The notes under the pieces: generated by a model
Database searches by the model: none
The model's input: the letters and a program-made list of their open reading frames with translations, nothing else
What the model was told of the DNA's origin: nothing
Made by a program: the position numbers and the translations under genes
In this document: one piece after another, positions 47,450 to 58,014 of the stretch
Layout of the letters: each line of letters begins with the position of its first letter
Numbering within the stretch: position 1 is the stretch's first letter
Assembly (NCBI RefSeq): GCF_006874585.1
Contig: NZ_CP029761.1
Span: forward strand, 321,001 to 385,000
From: Sphingomonas sp. IC081
GTDB taxonomy: Bacteria > Pseudomonadota > Alphaproteobacteria > Sphingomonadales > Sphingomonadaceae
DNA: 64,000 bases
Direction: 5' to 3'

Positions 47450-48223
47450 TCAGAACGTGACGGTGAAGGCGCCGACCACGCGGGCTTTTGACAGCCTGCC
47501 GAGCTTGTCGAGGTCGGTGTCGTAATAACGCAGGTCGACCGAGGCGCCGGGCAGGACCTGATAGCTCAGGCCCGCATTCCAGGTCGTGTAGTCGCTCAGG
47601 TGGTCGATCTGCTGGCGCGCGGCGGCTGCCGAGATCGAGAGCTTGTCCATCACCGGCGCGGAGGCGCCCAGTTCGACATAGGTGGCGTTCTCGCCGGTCC
47701 CGAAATAGTCCCAGGTGTGATACCCCGCGAGGCTGACCGAGGCCGGGCCGACCTTGCCCGACAGCGCCGCCTTCACCTCGAAGGTGTCGATGTCGACCGG
47801 CGCATCGACATAGCCGTAGCGCACGAAGCCGACATCGAGCGCCACCCCGCCGCCCAGCCTGGCGACATAGCCGCCCCACATGTCCCATTCCTGCTTGATG
47901 CCGGCAAAGCGCACGTTCTCGGTCTCGGCGCCGAGATAGAAGCCCTTGTAGCCGAGGTTGACGACGGCAAACACCGCCGGGTCGTTGTCCGACTGGCTGA
48001 CGCCGCGCCAGACGTAGTCGGTCGTGCCCTTGAGCGTGACGCTGACCGAGAGATCGGATGCCGGCTTGGTCGTGGCGCTTTGGGGCGTGGCGCTTTGGGG
48101 AGCGGGGGTTTGCGCGGCACCGTCGGTGCCGGCTGCGGCATCCTGCGCCGAGGCGCCCGGAGCGCAGGCAAGACTGGAGAGGGCCGCGGCAAGGCACGCC
48201 GCGGCAATCTGGCGGTTCGTCAT
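47450..48223 (-). CDS. TorF-family putative outer-membrane porin
   Basis: A 257-residue beta-barrel protein of the TorF family. Signal peptide to about GASAQ, then an Ala/Pro/Gln/Thr-rich linker with the repeated unit PQSAT, then barrel strands beginning VSVTLKGTTDYVWRGVSQSDN, a hallmark of this family, and ending in Phe (VGAFTVTF) for BAM recognition. Substrate unknown. Its 5' region carries the hairpin array at 48272-48445. Confidence 0.88.
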   Translation of the reverse strand: MTNRQIAAACLAAALSSLACAPGASAQDAAAGTDGAAQTPAPQSATPQSATTKPASDLSVSVTLKGTTDYVWRGVSQSDNDPAVFAVVNLGYKGFYLGAETENVRFAGIKQEWDMWGGYVARLGGGVALDVGFVRYGYVDAPVDIDTFEVKAALSGKVGPASVSLAGYHTWDYFGTGENATYVELGASAPVMDKLSISAAAARQQIDHLSDYTTWNAGLSYQVLPGASVDLRYYDTDLDKLGRLSKARVVGAFTVTF

Positions 48224-48271
48224 GTTCGGATAGTCCTTCCCTGTGGCGTGAAGCTCTTAGAGTCTCTTTGA

Positions 48272-48445
48272 AAAATGCCCGAAAGGGCATTTTGAGGGCG
48301 GCACCAGCCCGCTCCCGTCCCGAAGTTCACGAAAAGGTCCGGGGGACCTTTTCGCTGAGGGGGCCGACCACCCACAGAATACTGCCGATGGGTGGTCGGG
48401 TGGGGGAGTGGGCTGGTGCCGCGAAATTCGCTTTTCGCGAATTTC
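48272..48445. repeat. Compact array of perfect hairpins inside an outer inverted repeat (REP/MITE-like)
   Basis: Four perfect hairpins in 174 bases: AAAATGCCC-GAAA-GGGCATTTT (48272-48293); CGAAAAGGTCC-ggg-GGACCTTTTCG (48330-48354); CCGACCACCCA...TGGGTGGTCGG (48364-48399); GAAATTCGC-ttttc-GCGAATTTC (48423-48445). An outer pair, CGGCACCAGCCCGCTCCC (48299-48316) with its complement at 48404-48421 (17 of 18), encloses the middle two. No gene is present in 48224-48621; after the array 48446-48588 has no clear feature, and GCCGCTGCCC...GGGGCAGCGGC (near 48590-48613) may terminate the aldehyde dehydrogenase transcript. The function is unknown; it lies in the 5' region of the TorF gene. Confidence 0.8.
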
Positions 48446-48621
48446 CAAACGGGCTCTTACGGCCGCACGCCTTGTCGTGTCGAAAATGCGCGGTTACGGA
48501 AAATGCCCGACGCGGGCGCTTGGGAGAGAGCGCATGGCGCGCCCGCGCCGGGCTGGTGCGACCCCGCAGGGTAACGCGGTATTCAAGGCCGCTGCCCGCT
48601 TTCGGGGCAGCGGCAAGGCGA

Positions 48622-50148
<1,527 letters not shown>

Positions 50149-50491
50149 GGTCTTGATCCTCTCTATGTGGTCCGGGCGGGTTACCCGTCCTTGGCTTGAA
50201 GAGTGTCAGTTTCCGGGGCGTCCAGACAGGGGGGCGTCGCAAGCCGCCGGGCCGGGTGTATCGCGGGTGAGACGGTCGCGCGGCTTGCCGTTACAATCGC
50301 GAAACACGCTGCCGGAACCGGCGCCGGGGCCCGGAAATCCGCCATTTCGCGGCGGCCGGGCATGGCTGTCGTACCAGCAGGATGGGCGGCCTGTGCTGCC
50401 GGGGGCGGGAGATTGATCGGGGGATTGGCCCGGGATTGGGAGGGTGATTGACCGGGAGAGGCATCGCCGTCGCTGCCCGCCGCTGCGCCGG
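50149..50491. promoter_or_regulatory. Upstream region of the aldehyde dehydrogenase gene
   Basis: 343 bases without a gene. CGGGTTACCCG at 50177-50187 is an 11-base palindrome, and GCAAGCCGC (50239-50247) is inverted at 50280-50288, about 90-140 bases before the dehydrogenase start. Such a distance suits an upstream activator site for the AcoR-like regulator, but no convincing sigma-54 -24/-12 element was found. Confidence 0.35.
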
Positions 50492-51466
50492 TTATTGCCC
50501 CGGCGCGATGCCCACGCGCTCCATGCGGCGGTACATGGTGGCGCGGCCGATCCCGAGGTCGCGGGCGGCGCGGGTGACGTTGCCGCCCGAACGCGCCAGC
50601 GCCTGGCGCAGGATCGCGCGCTCGCTGTCGTCGAAACTGCTGGACGAATCGCCCATCACGTCGGCCAGCGGGCGCGGGCGGTCGAACGGGTTGGTGCCGA
50701 GCCGCAGGCTGAGGCGCGCGGCGCGGGTGGCGCCGATCACCAGGTCGTCGCGGTCGACCGCCAGCAGCGAGATCCCGCGTCCGCGCGGCACGCTGCCCTG
50801 GCGGTCGGGGCTGTAGACGATGCGGGCGTCGGCATAGCGCATGCAGAAGTAGTCGCGCTCGATCTGGCGGGCCGCGTCCTGTACCAGCGCGGCGATCATC
50901 GTCGCCATTGCCTCGCCGTGGTCGGCCCGCGCGCTCGAGACGTCGAGCGCGGCGACCAGCCGTCCCTCGGGATCGAAGACCGGGGCGTCCATGCAGCTGA
51001 CGCCGATGTTGCGGCTGGCGAAATGCTCGCCGCGCAGGATCGTCACCGGGCGCTGCTCGACAAGGCAGGTGCCGATGCCGTTGGTGCCCTCGGCCGCCTC
51101 GCCCCACTGGCCGCCGGGGGCCAGGCCGATCGAATCGAACAGGGCCACGTCGCTGGCGCCGGTGCGCGCCTCGATCACCACGCCGTCGATGTTGGAGAGG
51201 ATGACGCAGCATCCCGTGCGGCCGACGCTGCCGAACAGCTGGTCGAGCGCGGGGGTGGCCGCGGCGATCAGTTCACCGCTGTTTTCGCGCAGGGCGGTGA
51301 GCGAGGTGCCGCCGATTCGCTCGCCCTTGCGCGAGGCGGCGGGGTCGAGACCGTGATGCAGCGCGGAGCGGCACCAGGATGCGGCCACGGCGGACACCGC
51401 CGCGGCATTGCCCTGCTGCACGGTGTGCATGACCTGATCGCTGTGATTCAGCTTGTCGCTGGCCAT
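50492..51466 (-). CDS. AcoR-like regulator: GAF sensor plus Fis-type HTH, no AAA+ domain
   Basis: A 324-residue regulator. The N-terminal part matches AcoR/acetoin activators (SWCRSALHHGLDPA), and a GAF domain follows (GGQWGEAAEGTNGIGTCLVEQRPV, here as its recognisable core; NIGVSCMDAPVFDPEGRLVAALDVS). The C-terminus is a Fis-type helix-turn-helix (RAILRQALARSGGNVTRAARDLGIGRATMYRRM). The central AAA+ sigma-54-interacting domain (GAFTGA, Walker motifs) is absent, so it cannot activate sigma-54 promoters itself. Parallel to and upstream of the aldehyde dehydrogenase gene, its probable target. Confidence 0.88.
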   Translation of the reverse strand: MASDKLNHSDQVMHTVQQGNAAAVSAVAASWCRSALHHGLDPAASRKGERIGGTSLTALRENSGELIAAATPALDQLFGSVGRTGCCVILSNIDGVVIEARTGASDVALFDSIGLAPGGQWGEAAEGTNGIGTCLVEQRPVTILRGEHFASRNIGVSCMDAPVFDPEGRLVAALDVSSARADHGEAMATMIAALVQDAARQIERDYFCMRYADARIVYSPDRQGSVPRGRGISLLAVDRDDLVIGATRAARLSLRLGTNPFDRPRPLADVMGDSSSSFDDSERAILRQALARSGGNVTRAARDLGIGRATMYRRMERVGIAPGQ

Positions 51467-52407
51467 TCTCAGTCGTCCTTCTCCGCCGTCATGACCCGCC
51501 GCTTCACAGAGCCGCAAGGTATCGATTCAGGCGCGGTGATCCTGCTATCGATTGCAGTCCGGACGCAATTCCGGGCGAGTCCGGATAGAGGCGGGAATGT
51601 CCCATTCATGAGACGTTCGTTCCAGTAAAAAGTGGGCGACGGGATGGCCTTTTGCGCCGGGCCGCGCGGCAGAATATGCCGTTTCGAAGTGCATTCGTTT
51701 GCGATCAATTTGACGCTGGGCGCACATAATCTTGAGTGGGCAAAATTGACCTCACACCGCGTTGACACGCGAAAAATTTCAAATACGGTCGAGCAACAGA
51801 AACGAAATAATATTACAAAATAATATTTCCAGGGGTCGATGTCCGAAGGAAACACGCAGGACCAACTTTATGAGGGGGCTGGTCAATGTTCTTCGGGAAT
51901 TCGCGTGCCTATATCGGCGTTGATTACGCATTGATGAAATCGTTTTTGGTGCTTTTCAAATAGACATAGAAAAATTTCAGGGAACGTGGTCGCATCTTAG
52001 TGTGTCCATGAGGCGGAGCCTTGCTCCGGGCGACCTGCTGCGGCCGTGATGCCGACAGGAGGAGCGTCATCCTGCATGACCAGGACCTCGCCATGAGGTG
52101 ATCGCCGTCTCGGCGTGCCCGATGGGATGTCGCCATGGCGCGATCGTCCGGGCCGCCTGCGGGGATACCGTTTCCCGATCGAACAGATTTCGCGGCGTTT
52201 TCGCCCGAGCACGTACTGGCCGCCCGCAGGGGCCGGGCCCGGCGCTGCTTGCGTGCACGCCCTTTCCGGACAGCCCAGGTGCTGTTGGCCGGCTGCCGGG
52301 TGCGTTTCGGCGGCTGCGGGAAAGTGCGCCCGTCATCGGGGAGGAGGCGACCGCGAGACACAGGGAGAGGCCGTAACCGTGGACATGAACCAGGCAAGGG
52401 GGCCTAG
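51467..52407. other. Long non-coding region before the TonB receptor gene
   Basis: About 940 bases with no gene I can support. 51700-52000 is clearly AT-rich compared with its surroundings and contains a direct repeat AAATAATATT at 51804-51813 and about 51817-51826. 52010-52390 is GC-rich again. Promoters for the divergent regulator and receptor genes are expected here. AAGGGGG ahead of 52408 is the receptor's ribosome binding site. Confidence 0.5.
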
Positions 52408-55032
52408 ATGAAGTACAGGGTATCCGTATCGGCATCGGCGCTGGCAGCGGCGCTTATCATGGGGTCCGCCCCGGCACTGGCGGACGAGCCGGTCGAGGGA
52501 GAGGCGAGCGAAGCGGCAGACACCGCCACCGGCGCGATCATCGTCACCGGCACACGCACGATCGGCATGAAGGCTACCGAAAGCCCGGCGCCGATCCAGA
52601 TCATGACCAGCGAGGCGCTGGGGCGGACCGGCCAGCCGGACCTGGTCCAGAGCCTCGCGCAGAACCTTCCCTCGATCCAGGCGCAGGCCTTCGGCAGCGA
52701 TCTCCAGGCGCACAACCTGCAGATGAAGCTGCGCGGCCTGTCGCCCAACCACACCCTGATCCTGATCAACGGCAAGCGCCGCCACGGCACGGCCAACGTC
52801 TCGATCGCCGGCGGTCCCTACGGGGGCAGCGCGGCGCCGGACATGAGCTTCATCCCGACCGATGCGATCGGCCATATCGAAGTGCTCCAGGACGGTGCTG
52901 CCGCGCAGTACGGCACCGACGCCATCGCCGGCGTCATCAACATCATCCTCAAGGATTCCGACCACGGCGGCATGCTCAGCGGCACGGCCGGCCAGTACAT
53001 GGACCAGGGCGGCGATACCTACAGCGTCTCGGGCAATGTCGGCTTCGCGCCGATCGAGAATTCGCACGTCAATGTGACCGTGCAGAAAAAGAAGAAGGGC
53101 TTCAGCTTCCGCGGCGACGTCGACCCGCGCGTCTACGGCAGCAATTCGGTGGCGACCGGCAACCTCACCAAGTATCCCGACCTCGTCAACGCGTCCAACT
53201 ACCCCTACGTCAACCGCATCGCCGGCGATCCCGAGATCGAACAGACCACCGCGATGTACGATGCAGGCTGGGAATCGGGCGATTTCGAGGTCTACAGCTT
53301 CGGCAGCTACGGCCACAAATACGCCCGCGCCTACGAGAACTACCGCACCCCCGGCATCGTCGTCTCGGCCGCCGGCGTGCCGCTGTTCCCGACCGGCTTC
53401 GCCCCGCTCGAAGCGGTGCGCGAGACGGACTATTCGTTCACCGGCGGCGTCAAGGGCATGTTCGGGGACCTCGGTTTCGACCTCGCCTCGACTTATGGCG
53501 ACGATGTGGTCAAGGTCTATGTCGAGAATTCGGCCAACGCCACGCTCTACAGGGACACCGGCTTCACCCCGACCGAGTTCCACAACGGCGACTTCAAGGC
53601 CTCGCAGTGGAGCAACACGCTCGACCTGACCTACCCGCTCGACATCGGTCTGGCCGAGCCGGTGAACATCGCCGGCGGCCTCGAATGGCGGCGCGAGACT
53701 TACGGCATCGTCGCGGGCGATCCGGCTTCCTACTACGGTTCGGGCGCGCAGTCGTTCTTCGGCTATGGTCCCAACAATGCGGGCAATTACCACCGCACCA
53801 ACTTCTCCCAATACCTCGACATTTCCCTGAAGCCCACGCCCGAGTGGCTGGTCGACGGGGCCGTGCGTCACGAGCACTACAGCGACTTCGGCGATACCAC
53901 CGTGTTCAAGCTGACCTCGCGCTACGACATTTCCGACATGTTCGCGGTGCGCGGCACGGTTTCGACCGGCTTCCGTGCGCCGACCCTGGCGGAAGGTTTC
54001 TATTCGGGCATCAACGTGGCGCCGAACGGCGTGGCGGGCGTGCTTCCGGCCAACTCGGCGGCGGCCGCCTCGCTCGGCTTCGGCGGTCTCAAGCCTGAAA
54101 AGTCGACCAACTTCAGCGCCGGCGTGGTCTTCACGCCCAGCTCGCGGGTCAGCGTCACCATCGATGCCTACTGGATCGAGATCCGCGACCGCATCATGAT
54201 TTCCAGCTCGTTCTACGGCTTCAACGGCCAGTATTGCCCCCAGGGCTACTCGGGCTCGAATGCCAGCAGCTGCGTGCCCTACACGGCCGACAACTACAAT
54301 CTCTACAACCAGCAGGCGGTCTACGACGCGGTTTCCACGGCGCTTGGCGGCGAGATCCCGAGCTACGTGCTGACCGACGTCAACGGCAACCGCAACACCA
54401 GCGGCACCGTGGCCGTGCAGACCTTCGTCAACGGCGCCGACATGCGCACCCGCGGCGTGGACTTCATGGCCTCCTACGACATGCCGACCGGCATCGGCAT
54501 GGTGAACTGGACCCTCTCGGCCAACTACAACGAGAACAAGGTCAAGAAGATCGCCAGCCTGCCCGATGCGCTCTACACCAGCACCGTCAATCCCGCGCGC
54601 TCGGCGCTGATCAGCAGCTACAGCGTCGCCACGCTGGAGCACAGCACCCCCAAGGTCCGCGCGACGCTGGGGGCGTACTGGGAATCGAGCCTGTTCTCGG
54701 TGAACCTGCGCGAAAGCTACTATTCGAAGGTCTATGCGCTGGAAACCGCGCCGGGCGGCAGCCCGATCGCGGGGCAGGACCTGAAGGTGCCGGTCAAGTC
54801 GGCGTTCATCACCGACCTCGAACTGGGCCTGAAGGCGACCGAGAGCATCAAGCTCTCGATCGGCGCGAACAACCTGTTCAACAAGTATCCGACCAAGCGC
54901 TCCTACGAAAATATCCGTGCCGCGCAATTGGCTTCCGGGTCAAGTTCTTATGCGTCCAACGTATATCCCACCATTTCGCCCTACGGTATCAATGGTGGAT
55001 ACTACTATGGCCGCGTCACCGTGAAATTCTGA
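52408..55032 (+). CDS. TonB-dependent outer-membrane receptor
   Basis: A TonB-dependent transporter of 874 residues. A signal peptide ends near APALA, followed by the plug domain: AIIVTGTRT (TonB-box region), QIMTSEALGRTG, LRGLSPNHTLILINGKRRH and VEVLQDGAAAQYGTDAIAGVIN-like block (IEVLQDGAAAQYGTDAI). The 22-strand barrel ends in RVTVKF. No N-terminal signalling (FecA-type) extension. The substrate is unknown; the following permease and exported aminotransferase suggest an amino-acid-like or sulfonated compound rather than iron, but that is inference. Confidence 0.93.
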   Translation: MKYRVSVSASALAAALIMGSAPALADEPVEGEASEAADTATGAIIVTGTRTIGMKATESPAPIQIMTSEALGRTGQPDLVQSLAQNLPSIQAQAFGSDLQAHNLQMKLRGLSPNHTLILINGKRRHGTANVSIAGGPYGGSAAPDMSFIPTDAIGHIEVLQDGAAAQYGTDAIAGVINIILKDSDHGGMLSGTAGQYMDQGGDTYSVSGNVGFAPIENSHVNVTVQKKKKGFSFRGDVDPRVYGSNSVATGNLTKYPDLVNASNYPYVNRIAGDPEIEQTTAMYDAGWESGDFEVYSFGSYGHKYARAYENYRTPGIVVSAAGVPLFPTGFAPLEAVRETDYSFTGGVKGMFGDLGFDLASTYGDDVVKVYVENSANATLYRDTGFTPTEFHNGDFKASQWSNTLDLTYPLDIGLAEPVNIAGGLEWRRETYGIVAGDPASYYGSGAQSFFGYGPNNAGNYHRTNFSQYLDISLKPTPEWLVDGAVRHEHYSDFGDTTVFKLTSRYDISDMFAVRGTVSTGFRAPTLAEGFYSGINVAPNGVAGVLPANSAAAASLGFGGLKPEKSTNFSAGVVFTPSSRVSVTIDAYWIEIRDRIMISSSFYGFNGQYCPQGYSGSNASSCVPYTADNYNLYNQQAVYDAVSTALGGEIPSYVLTDVNGNRNTSGTVAVQTFVNGADMRTRGVDFMASYDMPTGIGMVNWTLSANYNENKVKKIASLPDALYTSTVNPARSALISSYSVATLEHSTPKVRATLGAYWESSLFSVNLRESYYSKVYALETAPGGSPIAGQDLKVPVKSAFITDLELGLKATESIKLSIGANNLFNKYPTKRSYENIRAAQLASGSSSYASNVYPTISPYGINGGYYYGRVTVKF

Positions 55033-55110
55033 TCGATACCATCTGAAGGGTGCTGCGTCCGCCCCCGGATGCAGCACCCATCTATTTCGAGTTTTCAGGG
55101 AGTTGCGCTT

Positions 55111-55941
55111 GTGATGCTATCTGAAATGGGCTGGCTGATCCCCGCGGTCGGACTGCTGGTGGCCGGCCTTGTCGCCGGGTTCGCCGGCGGCGTGTTCGGG
55201 ATCGGCGGCGGCTTCATTGTAGTCCCCGCACTTTTGCTGATGCTGCCGCTGCTGGGCGGCGACCATGCACAATACGCGCATGTCGCCATCGGCACTTCGG
55301 CGGCGACCATCATCGTCACCTCGATCCGCTCGGTCATGAGCCATGCCAAGCGCGGATCGGTCGATTTCGAGATCCTCAAGTCCTGGGCGCCCTGGGTGAT
55401 CCTGGGCGACGGTGTCGGCGTGCTGCTGGCCAGCCATGTCGACGGCAAGGTGCTCACCATGGTCTTCGCCTCGGGCGTGCTGCTGATGAGCCTCAATTTC
55501 CTGGTCCCGCGCGTGGGCGACAAGGTGATCACCGACCAGATGCCCTCCGGCATGCTGCGGGTCGGCATTGCCGGCGGCCTCGGCACGTTTTCCTCGCTGC
55601 TGGGCATCGGCGGCGGCACCATCGCGATCATGGTGATGACGCTGTGCGGCCGCTCGATCCACAAGGCGGTGGGCACGGCGTCCGGCGTGGGTACGCTGAT
55701 CGCCATTCCCAGCGCCATCGGCTTTGCCATCATCGGCCTGCACGACAAGGGCCTGCCCTGGGGCTCGCTCGGCTTCGTCAACGTGCCGGCGACGCTCGCC
55801 ATCGCCTCGATGTCGGTCCTGACCGCGCCGCTCGGCGTGGCCGCCGCGCACTGGCTGGAGCCGCGCATGCTGAAGCGGATCTTCGGCGTCTACCTGATCG
55901 TGATCTCCATGGTCATGTTCCACAATGCTCTGAAAATCTGA
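55111..55941 (+). CDS. TauE/SafE (TSUP) family permease
   Basis: A TSUP-family inner-membrane permease of about 276 residues with eight predicted helices in two halves. Signature motifs FAGGVFGIGGGFIVVPALL (first half) and FSSLLGIGGGTIAIMVM (second half) are both present. TSUP proteins export or import sulfite, sulfoacetate, taurine or other organic sulfur/carboxylate ions. The start is a GTG at 55111, eight bases after AGGGAG, or the next codon ATG at 55114. It is 80 bases after the receptor gene and 36 before the aminotransferase gene. Confidence 0.9.
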   Translation: MMLSEMGWLIPAVGLLVAGLVAGFAGGVFGIGGGFIVVPALLLMLPLLGGDHAQYAHVAIGTSAATIIVTSIRSVMSHAKRGSVDFEILKSWAPWVILGDGVGVLLASHVDGKVLTMVFASGVLLMSLNFLVPRVGDKVITDQMPSGMLRVGIAGGLGTFSSLLGIGGGTIAIMVMTLCGRSIHKAVGTASGVGTLIAIPSAIGFAIIGLHDKGLPWGSLGFVNVPATLAIASMSVLTAPLGVAAAHWLEPRMLKRIFGVYLIVISMVMFHNALKI

Positions 55942-55977
55942 CGGAAAAACCACCTGTTTCGCGAAGGAGTTTGAAAG

Positions 55978-57162
55978 ATGCAGCTTGAGCAAGACATGCT
56001 GGCCGAGCGTATCGGCGGTGAAGAGGTAACGCAGGACCTGCTGGCGCGCGGTTATTCGCGCCGCAACCTGGGCAGGATCGCGGCGCTGCTGGGCGGCGGC
56101 ATGGCGGCGATGCAGGTCATGCCGGCCAGCGCGCAGCAGGCGGCCAAGGCGGTGGCGGGCGCGGTGCGCATCGGCGCCAACGAGTGCTGGACCGGTCCGT
56201 TCCCGGCCGGCGCGCAGGCGGCCATGGCGATCGTCTCGCAGGGCAACCGCTACGAGCCCAACGACGACCACGCCAAGCTTTTTGCGGCGGTCGCCCAGGT
56301 CGAGGGCATTCCGGTCGACCACGTGGTCGCCTGGCCGGGGTCGAGCGACCCGCTCAGCCGCACCGCGATCACCTTCGCCTCGCCCTCGCGCGGGATCGTG
56401 ACCGCCGACCCGACCTACGAATCGATCTGGCGCACCGGTGCCTGGATCGGCGCCAAGGTCACCAAGGTGCCGCTCACCTCGGATTACCGCCATGACGTCA
56501 AGGCCATGCTGGCCGCCGATCCGAACGCCGGGCTCTACTACATCTGCTCGCCCAACAACCCGACCGGCACGCTGACGCCGATTGCCGACATCGTCTGGCT
56601 GGCCGAGAACAAGCCCAAGGACGCGGTGCTGCTGGTGGACGAGGCGTACATCCACTTCGCCGGCACCGAAAACGCCGCCAAGCTCGCCGCCTCGCGCGAC
56701 GATGTGCTGGTGATGCGCACGTTCTCCAAGCTGTTCGGCATGGCGGGCATGCGCCTTGGCCTGACGCTCGGGTCCAAGGCGCTGCACGAGAAGATGATGC
56801 GCTATGACGGCGGGCAGGTCACCTCAATGCTGCCGATGACGGCCGTGGCCTGCGGCACCGCCTCGCTGACGCTGGCCGACCAGATCAAGGCCCGCCGCGA
56901 CCAGATGATCGCCGCGCGCGAGGCCAGCATCGCCCATGTCGAGAAGCGCGGTCTCAAGGTGCTGCCGGGCAGCCATGCGAACATGTTCATGGTCGACTGG
57001 GGCGGCAAGCCGCCCAAGGCGATGATGGAGGCGCTGCTGGCGCAAGGCGTGCAGATCGGCCGTTCGTGGAGCGCCTATCCGACGATGTCGCGCGTGACGG
57101 TGGGTTCTGCGGAAGAAATGCAGAAGTTCCGCCTCGCGCTCGACAAGGTGCTGATGGCCTGA
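55978..57162 (+). CDS. Tat-exported PLP-dependent aminotransferase (HisC-like fold type I)
   Basis: A 394-residue fold-type I aminotransferase with an N-terminal Tat signal: GYSRRNLGRIAALLGGGMAA. The catalytic domain looks like histidinol-phosphate aminotransferase (IGANECWTGP, CSPNNPTGTLTP with the PLP-phosphate Asn, VDEAYIHFAG, and FSKLFGMAGMRLG with the Schiff-base Lys at residue 251). Export of a PLP enzyme is unusual, because the cofactor must be inserted before Tat transport. GGAG precedes the ATG. It is the third gene after the TonB receptor and the TSUP permease and probably works on the same compound in the periplasm. Confidence 0.88.
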   Translation: MQLEQDMLAERIGGEEVTQDLLARGYSRRNLGRIAALLGGGMAAMQVMPASAQQAAKAVAGAVRIGANECWTGPFPAGAQAAMAIVSQGNRYEPNDDHAKLFAAVAQVEGIPVDHVVAWPGSSDPLSRTAITFASPSRGIVTADPTYESIWRTGAWIGAKVTKVPLTSDYRHDVKAMLAADPNAGLYYICSPNNPTGTLTPIADIVWLAENKPKDAVLLVDEAYIHFAGTENAAKLAASRDDVLVMRTFSKLFGMAGMRLGLTLGSKALHEKMMRYDGGQVTSMLPMTAVACGTASLTLADQIKARRDQMIAAREASIAHVEKRGLKVLPGSHANMFMVDWGGKPPKAMMEALLAQGVQIGRSWSAYPTMSRVTVGSAEEMQKFRLALDKVLMA

Positions 57163-57238
57163 TCGCCGGCATCGCCCCTGCCGCGCCGGTTCATGGGGGC
57201 ATGGACCGGATGGCGGCAGGGCGTTCGCCCGTCAGGTT

Positions 57239-57288
57239 GGACCCGGTACGCTCCGCAAGGGGAGGGGCGTGCCGGGTCCGTTTTTTTT
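57239..57288 (+). terminator. Terminator of the receptor-permease-aminotransferase operon
   Basis: GGACCCGGTACGC (57239-57251) pairs with GCGTGCCGGGTCC (near 57267-57279) with one mismatch and is followed by GTTTTTTTT. Confidence 0.92.
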
Positions 57289-57450
57289 GGGGGCGGGGCG
57301 GACTTTCCGGATACGCTCCGTAGCTGATCTCTCAGCCTGAGCGGGGTGGGATAAAACGCGGAATGACAGGGTGCGCCCCATTTTGGTCATAGTGCGCCTC
57401 TCGGTTCTTTCCCGATAGCGGACACGGTTTGCGGGCTGTAAGAAGATCAA

Positions 57451-57702
57451 ATGGGCACGATGACAGTCGGCAGTCAAACAGTGGGATACCAATGGGCAAG
57501 TGATATTGCCTTCGACGGTATCCGTCTGGAAATCCTATCAGTTGACAGCGATGTGGTGTTCGATGTGAGCATACCCGACAACGGCCCAATGACGGTCAAC
57601 ACCTTCGGCAAGGAAGTGGCGGTCGACCTTATCAAGGTCGCAATCGAGACGGCCGAACGGCGGCAACAGCCTTCGCTGCCTTCAAAGCGAAAGGGCCGCT
57701 AA
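57451..57702 (+). CDS. Hypothetical small protein
   Basis: An 83-residue product that I do not recognise. It looks like a real compact beta-rich domain (MTVGSQTVGYQW, IRLEILSVDSDVVFDVSIPD) with a Lys/Arg-rich tail. Composition is less GC-rich than its neighbours, which may signal transfer. No good ribosome binding site apart from AAGAAGAT about 13 bases upstream. Confidence 0.45.
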   Translation: MGTMTVGSQTVGYQWASDIAFDGIRLEILSVDSDVVFDVSIPDNGPMTVNTFGKEVAVDLIKVAIETAERRQQPSLPSKRKGR

Positions 57703-57720
57703 CCACCCAAAGCCGCCCCC

Positions 57721-57808
57721 GCCACCCGCTCAGGCTGAGCTTGTCGAAGCCCCCGAGACGGGGCGCAAGGCTTCCATCCTTCGACAGGCTCAGGATGAGC
57801 GGGGTGGG
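57721..57808. repeat. Dispersed inverted repeat of the GAGCTTGTCGAAG type
   Basis: CCGCTCAGGCTGAGCTTGTCGAAG (in two blocks, 57726-57749) is mirrored, with small changes, by CTTCGACAGGCTCAGGATGAGCGG (57779-57802). Short palindromic elements with this core are common between genes in sphingomonads and related bacteria. A partial copy (CAGCCTGAGCGGGGTGGG) lies at about 57333-57350. The rest of 57703-58014 holds no gene that I can support. Confidence 0.75.
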
Positions 57809-58014
57809 TGGGGCGACCTCTGGCTCCCCCAACATTCCTGCCGTTTCGCAGGCAAAGAACGGTAGTCGATAACTGCTATCTCGCGTGGCCGAAGGCCCTT
57901 TCGCCGTCCTCAACAATGAGAGCGCAACGTGAAGAGCAGGGCGCAAGGTGGACGCTCCGAGGGTCCGGGGGATCATCCCCCGGAAACTGCCCTTTTCTTC
58001 TGAACCGTTCTGCC

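Noticed and set aside
50149..50491. Sigma-54 promoter before the aldehyde dehydrogenase gene
   Set aside because: No TGGCAC-N5-TTGC match was found, and the adjacent AcoR-like regulator lacks the AAA+ domain needed to activate such a promoter.
52333..54927. An 864-codon open frame antisense to the TonB receptor gene
   Set aside because: Composition rich in Arg, Gly, Val and His with no domain; typical mirror frame of a GC-rich gene whose third positions are G or C. The sense strand encodes a clear receptor.
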